Assembly (NCBI RefSeq): GCF_018687715.1
Contig: NC_056760.1
Location: 40,089,501-40,153,500, forward strand
DNA length: 64,000 bases
From: Carya illinoinensis
Lineage: Eukaryota; Streptophyta; Magnoliopsida; Fagales; Juglandaceae
Reading direction: 5' to 3'
This document shows positions 60,656 through 64,000 of the stretch, piece by piece (the stretch's first letter is position 1; each line of letters begins with the position of its first letter). A model generated the notes under the pieces. The model did no database searches. It saw only the letters and a list, made by a program, of their open reading frames with translations, and was not told the DNA's origin. The translations under genes and the position numbers were made by a program.

Positions 60656-61486
60656 AAACCCAAACAGCTTAGCTTTCCATCTGCCAATATGACCTCACTT
60701 GAACCAGAGAATCCATCCATTAACAGCTTCACCCTCACCATAGACCAATACCAGCAACTACTCTCACTATTGCCATCAAAGGAAGTCTCTATTGCTCCTC
60801 ATTCAGTCAACCATGTCCAGGCAGATTGTTCTTCTTCTTCCACTATGAATGGTAATTCTTTTTGTTTCACTTCATCCATTCAAACATCTCACACAAACTC
60901 ACACTCACCATGGATTATTGACACTGGTGCTACAGATCATATGATCTGTAACACCTCATGTTTTCATCCATCACCTCTCATGTTTCTTTCAAAATCAAAT
61001 TACCAAATGGTCACACTGCACCTGCCACCCACATTGGCACTGTTCATCTCACTCCCACCTTAATTCTGCATAATGTACTATGTGTTCCCTCTTTTACCTT
61101 CAATTTAATCTCAGCTAAACAGCTAACCTCTTCACTTTCTTGTTGTTTTGTTTTTCTATCACAATTCTGTTTTCTCCAGGACCTTTTGTCATGGACCACG
61201 ATTGGCATGGGTGAGATAAAAGATGGTCTTTACCAATTGCTTGCTGAACCAGTGTCTCCATCAACGCTTCTTGACCATTTTTCATTTTCTTTACATAAAA
61301 CCATTTCTGTTTCTGCTGTTTTGAAAGATGTTGATCAAGTTTCTGATCTCTGGCATTGTAGACTGGGACATACTCCCATTTCAAAATTAAATATAATACC
61401 AGATTCCTCTATCAAGAATCACATCTTTACTATCTCTGATACTTATCCATGTCTTATGTGCCCCATTGCCAAACATCATAGGCTCC
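60656..61486 (+). pseudogene. Copia protease and first part of integrase
   Basis: The protease motif WIIDTGATDHM lies near 60914-60946. A frameshift near 60955 moves the reading to the frame holding LPNGHTAPATHIGTVHL, HNVLCVPSFTFNLISAKQL and then the integrase zinc region LWHCRLGHTPISKL...YPCLMCPIAKHHRL (His2-Cys2). The frame runs into the hAT element at 61487 and stops four codons later. Confidence 0.85.
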
Positions 61487-62368
61487 TAGGGGTGTAACCA
61501 GTCCGGTTCGGTTCAGTTTTAGACAAAATCTAGGACCGAACCGGTAGGCACCGGTTTTACATTTTTCAAAACCGATTACGCACCGATTACCCTCCTAAAC
61601 CGGTATTCCGGTTTTACCGGTTTCCGGTCCGGTTCGGTCCGATTTTCCGGTTTTAATAAAATATATATTTATTATAAAAAAAATCTGTTTATAAAAAAAA
61701 AACTGCTATGTCAAAAAATTATACTTAAAAAAAAAACTACTATATAAAAAGACTGCTATGCAAAAAAAAAAGTGCTATGTAAAAAATTTATGCTATTAGT
61801 ATAGCTTTGGTATGGCTTTATATAAATTATATGCTAATATATATAATTTATATTTATCTACTAATGTCTTATGTACTTATCAAAAAAAATATAAAGAGTT
61901 TTAAGTGTATTAGGCCATTAAAATTTAGTAATAATATTTGAGTGATTTTCTTTCTTTTTAGGTTCTTACTTTTTATGAATCTATGATAAAATGTTATTAC
62001 TAAATAATATATATTTATAATATTATATATTTAAAGCATATGATTAATTAAATTTTCATGTTTGAGATTAAACTTTTATTTTATAAATTAAAATAACACT
62101 ATCTTATATATAATTATAATTTATATTATTATATATTATATATAAAAAATTATATATAATATAAAACATATAACATATAACATTAAATAAATAAAAAAAT
62201 ATACACATATTAAATAGTACCGGTCCGGTCCGGTCTAAAAATGGTCGGAACCGAAACCGGACTGGTTCTGGCCGGTTTTTCATTTTATGAAACCGGGTCC
62301 GGACTGGACCGGTTCAAAACCGGCACAACCGGTCTGGTCCGGTTTTCCGGTTAAAATTTACACCCCTA
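61487..62368. mobile_element. 882-bp non-autonomous hAT element inside copia integrase
   Basis: Inverted ends TAGGGGTGTAACC and TTTACACCCCTA, with a perfect 8-bp target duplication TAGGCTCC at 61479-61486 and 62369-62376. Both ends carry CCGGTTTT/GGTCCGG clusters (61500-61650 and 62218-62352) and the middle is AT-rich and non-coding. The subterminal motif matches that of the 27252-33073 hAT element, so related transposases may recognise both. Excising it with one duplication restores the copia frame. Confidence 0.95.
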
Positions 62369-64000
62369 TAGGCTCCCATTTCCTAACAGTACTCATAAAA
62401 CCAAAAGCATTTTTGAACTTATACACTGTGACATATGGGGTCCCAACTCAGTTGAAGCATATGATGGCTCAAGATATTTTTTAACAATTGTAGATGACTT
62501 TTCTAGGAGCACCTGGACCTACTTGCTTAAAGCTAAATCTCACACCAGATCATGTATTGAAGCTTTTTGCAATTTAGTAGAAACCCAATTTCAAACAAAA
62601 GTCAAAATTCTTAGAAGCAACAATGGTCTTGAGTTTCAAATGAATGACTTCTTTAATAAAAAAGGCATCATTCACCATAGGACTTGTGTGGCAACCCCTC
62701 AACAGAATGGGGTTGCTGAAAGAAAGCACCAACATATTTTAAACATAGCTCGATCTCTCAAAATACAATCTAACCTTCCCAACATCTATTGGACTGACTG
62801 CATTCTCACTGCCACATATATAATCAATCGAATTCCTAGCCCCTTACTTTCCAACAAAACCCCTTTTGAGATTCTTTTCAACACAGCTCCCACCTATTCT
62901 CACATGAGAATTTTTGATTGCCTGTGTTTTGCCTCTACTCTATCTCAACATAGAACCAAGTTTGCCCCTCGTGGCAGACAATGTGTCTTTCTTGGTTATC
63001 CCTTTGGGGTCAAAGGTTACAAATTGCTTGACATCAATTCTAAGACAGTTTTCATTTCTAGAGATGTTACTTTCCATGAATATGTTTTCCCTTTTCATCT
63101 TACCTCCCATTCATCACCTTTTTCTGCCTCTTATATTTCTCCTTCCTCAATGCCTTCTCCTGCTCCTCTCATATCACCTCCTACTTCTACTAATCTGTCT
63201 TCCCCTTCAGAAAATTGCTTACCAACACCTCCCTCTTCTCCTGCTTCTCCCATATCACATATTTCAGATTTACCATCCCAACCTATTCTCAGGAGATCCA
63301 CTCGTACTAGAAGAGCCCCACAATACCTCCAAGACTTTCATTGTCAGCAAGCTAGTTCTATCTCACTCTCCCAATCAGTGGACATGGCATCTTCTCCATC
63401 AGGTATCTCTTTTCCCTTATCTTCTTCCATTTCATATAAGCATTTATCCCCTGCCCTTTCATTATTTTCTGCCACCATTTCATCTCATCATGATCCACAA
63501 ACTTACAAACAAGCTGCCAAGGACCCCGACTGGTGTAAAGCAATTGAAACTGAACTTGAGACTCTAGAACTTAACCAAACCTGGATCCTCACTGACTTAC
63601 CCCCTGGAAAAACACCAATTGATTGCAAATATGTTTTCAAAACAAAATACCATTCTAATGGCACTGTTGAGAGAAAGAAAGCAAGATTAGTTGCCAAAGG
63701 TTTCACCCAGCAGGAAGAGGTAGATTACCATGAGACTTTTTCACCTGTAGTGAAAATAGTTACTGTTAGAACTATTCTAGCCTTAGCTGCCATTAAGGGT
63801 TGGCAGCTTCAACAATTTGATGTCAACAATGCCTTTCTTAATGGTGAGCTCAATGAAGAAATCTACATGAGGAAGCCACCAGGTTACACAAAGGGATCTC
63901 CTGGTCAAGTATGCAAACTGCTCAGAAGCCTTTATGGCCTCAAACAGGCCTCACGTCAATGGTATGACAAGTTCTCAGCTTCTCTAATATCCTTTGGTTT
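62369..64000 (+). pseudogene. Copia integrase core, linker and reverse transcriptase start (partial)
   Basis: One frame stays open from the hAT junction to the window end. It holds integrase blocks ELIHCDIWGPN (first Asp), LRSNNGLEF, where the second catalytic Asp (usual RSDNG) is Asn, and QQNGVAERKHQ (Glu). The GKR-type region (FLGYPFGVKGYKLLD) and a Ser/Pro-rich linker follow. RT begins with WCKAIETELETLELNQTW, then CKYVFKTKYHSNGTVERKKA, ARLVAKGFTQQE and QQFDVNNAFLNGEL with the first catalytic Asp. The window ends before the YVDD box. Confidence 0.92.

Larger units (their letters stand above)
59283..64000 (+). mobile_element. Ty1/copia retrotransposon, 5' part, truncated by the window end
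   Basis: A short LTR-like segment (about 59283-59668) and a PBS are followed by gag, protease, integrase and RT in that order, which defines copia. Integrase is interrupted by an 882-bp hAT element. The 3' LTR lies beyond the window. A gag frameshift, a protease-region frameshift and a catalytic integrase change show this copy is defective. Confidence 0.9.

Noticed and set aside
62914..63567. 217-codon open frame rich in Leu/Pro/His
   Set aside because: It overlaps the copia integrase-RT frame in another frame; the copia motifs are in the frame that stays open from 62369 to the window end.

Overview
This window is nuclear DNA of a eudicot plant. It has plant-type intron-bearing genes, a very high load of LTR retrotransposons and hAT/MITE DNA transposons, AT-rich intergenic sequence and many long (CT/AG)n arrays. 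A small repeat with 'GGCCTTGTTTGAATA ... AGATGAGATGA' ends is familiar from woody Fagales-type genomes, so I lean to a woody rosid, but this is a weak inference. Only two genes look intact: a small signal-peptide/one-TM protein gene (7448-7939, +) and a four-exon NRT1/PTR-family transporter gene (54128-58134, -, 606 aa, NPF5.6/5.7-like). A truncated, mutated PI31-type proteasome-regulator pseudogene (51672-53448, +) lies tail-to-tail with the transporter. From memory, the Arabidopsis orthologues (At3g53960 and At3g53970) are also neighbours, so this looks like conserved microsynteny surrounded by later transposon insertions.

Layout. 0.7-3.4 kb: multi-exon remnant of a plant 'Transposase_24' (Ptta/En/Spm) gene. 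3.4-7.3 kb: non-coding, with a 37-base G run, a tandem duplication, a near-perfect hairpin and an unidentified GC-rich island. 7.36-8.05 kb: the small membrane-protein gene. 8.15-11.03 kb: MITE and dispersed repeats. 11.04-20.38 kb: a complete but mutated Ty3/gypsy (Tekay-like chromovirus) element with two ~2.1 kb LTRs, GTTAG target-site duplication, PBS, PPT, gag-pro-RT-RH-INT and an apparent 100-nt intron joining gag to protease. 20.89-34.78 kb: a reverse-strand Athila/Tat-type gypsy composite with three LTR segments and no RT/integrase core, itself interrupted by a 5.8 kb hAT transposon (27.25-33.07 kb) carrying a decayed transposase and an EF-hand-like fragment. 34.80-36.97 kb: a solo LTR of the Tekay-like family. 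37.97-42.26 and 46.69-50.53 kb: two related ~4 kb TG...CA elements flanked by 5-bp repeats, best read as solo very-long LTRs or LARD-type elements; the first splits an older dispersed repeat whose unsplit copy lies at 8.7-9.0 kb. 51.1-58.3 kb: the PI31 pseudogene and the NPF gene. 59.3 kb to the window end: a Ty1/copia element, cut off by the window edge and interrupted by an 882-bp non-autonomous hAT element with an 8-bp target-site duplication.

I saw no tRNA, rRNA, CRISPR array or prokaryote-type operon. I did not find a clearly new biological system. The most informative observations are the exactly dated nested insertions, the in-frame gag-pro intron, the three-LTR composite, the EF-hand fragment in a hAT element, twin long palindromes in the same element, and the NPF/PI31 synteny with decay of the PI31 partner.
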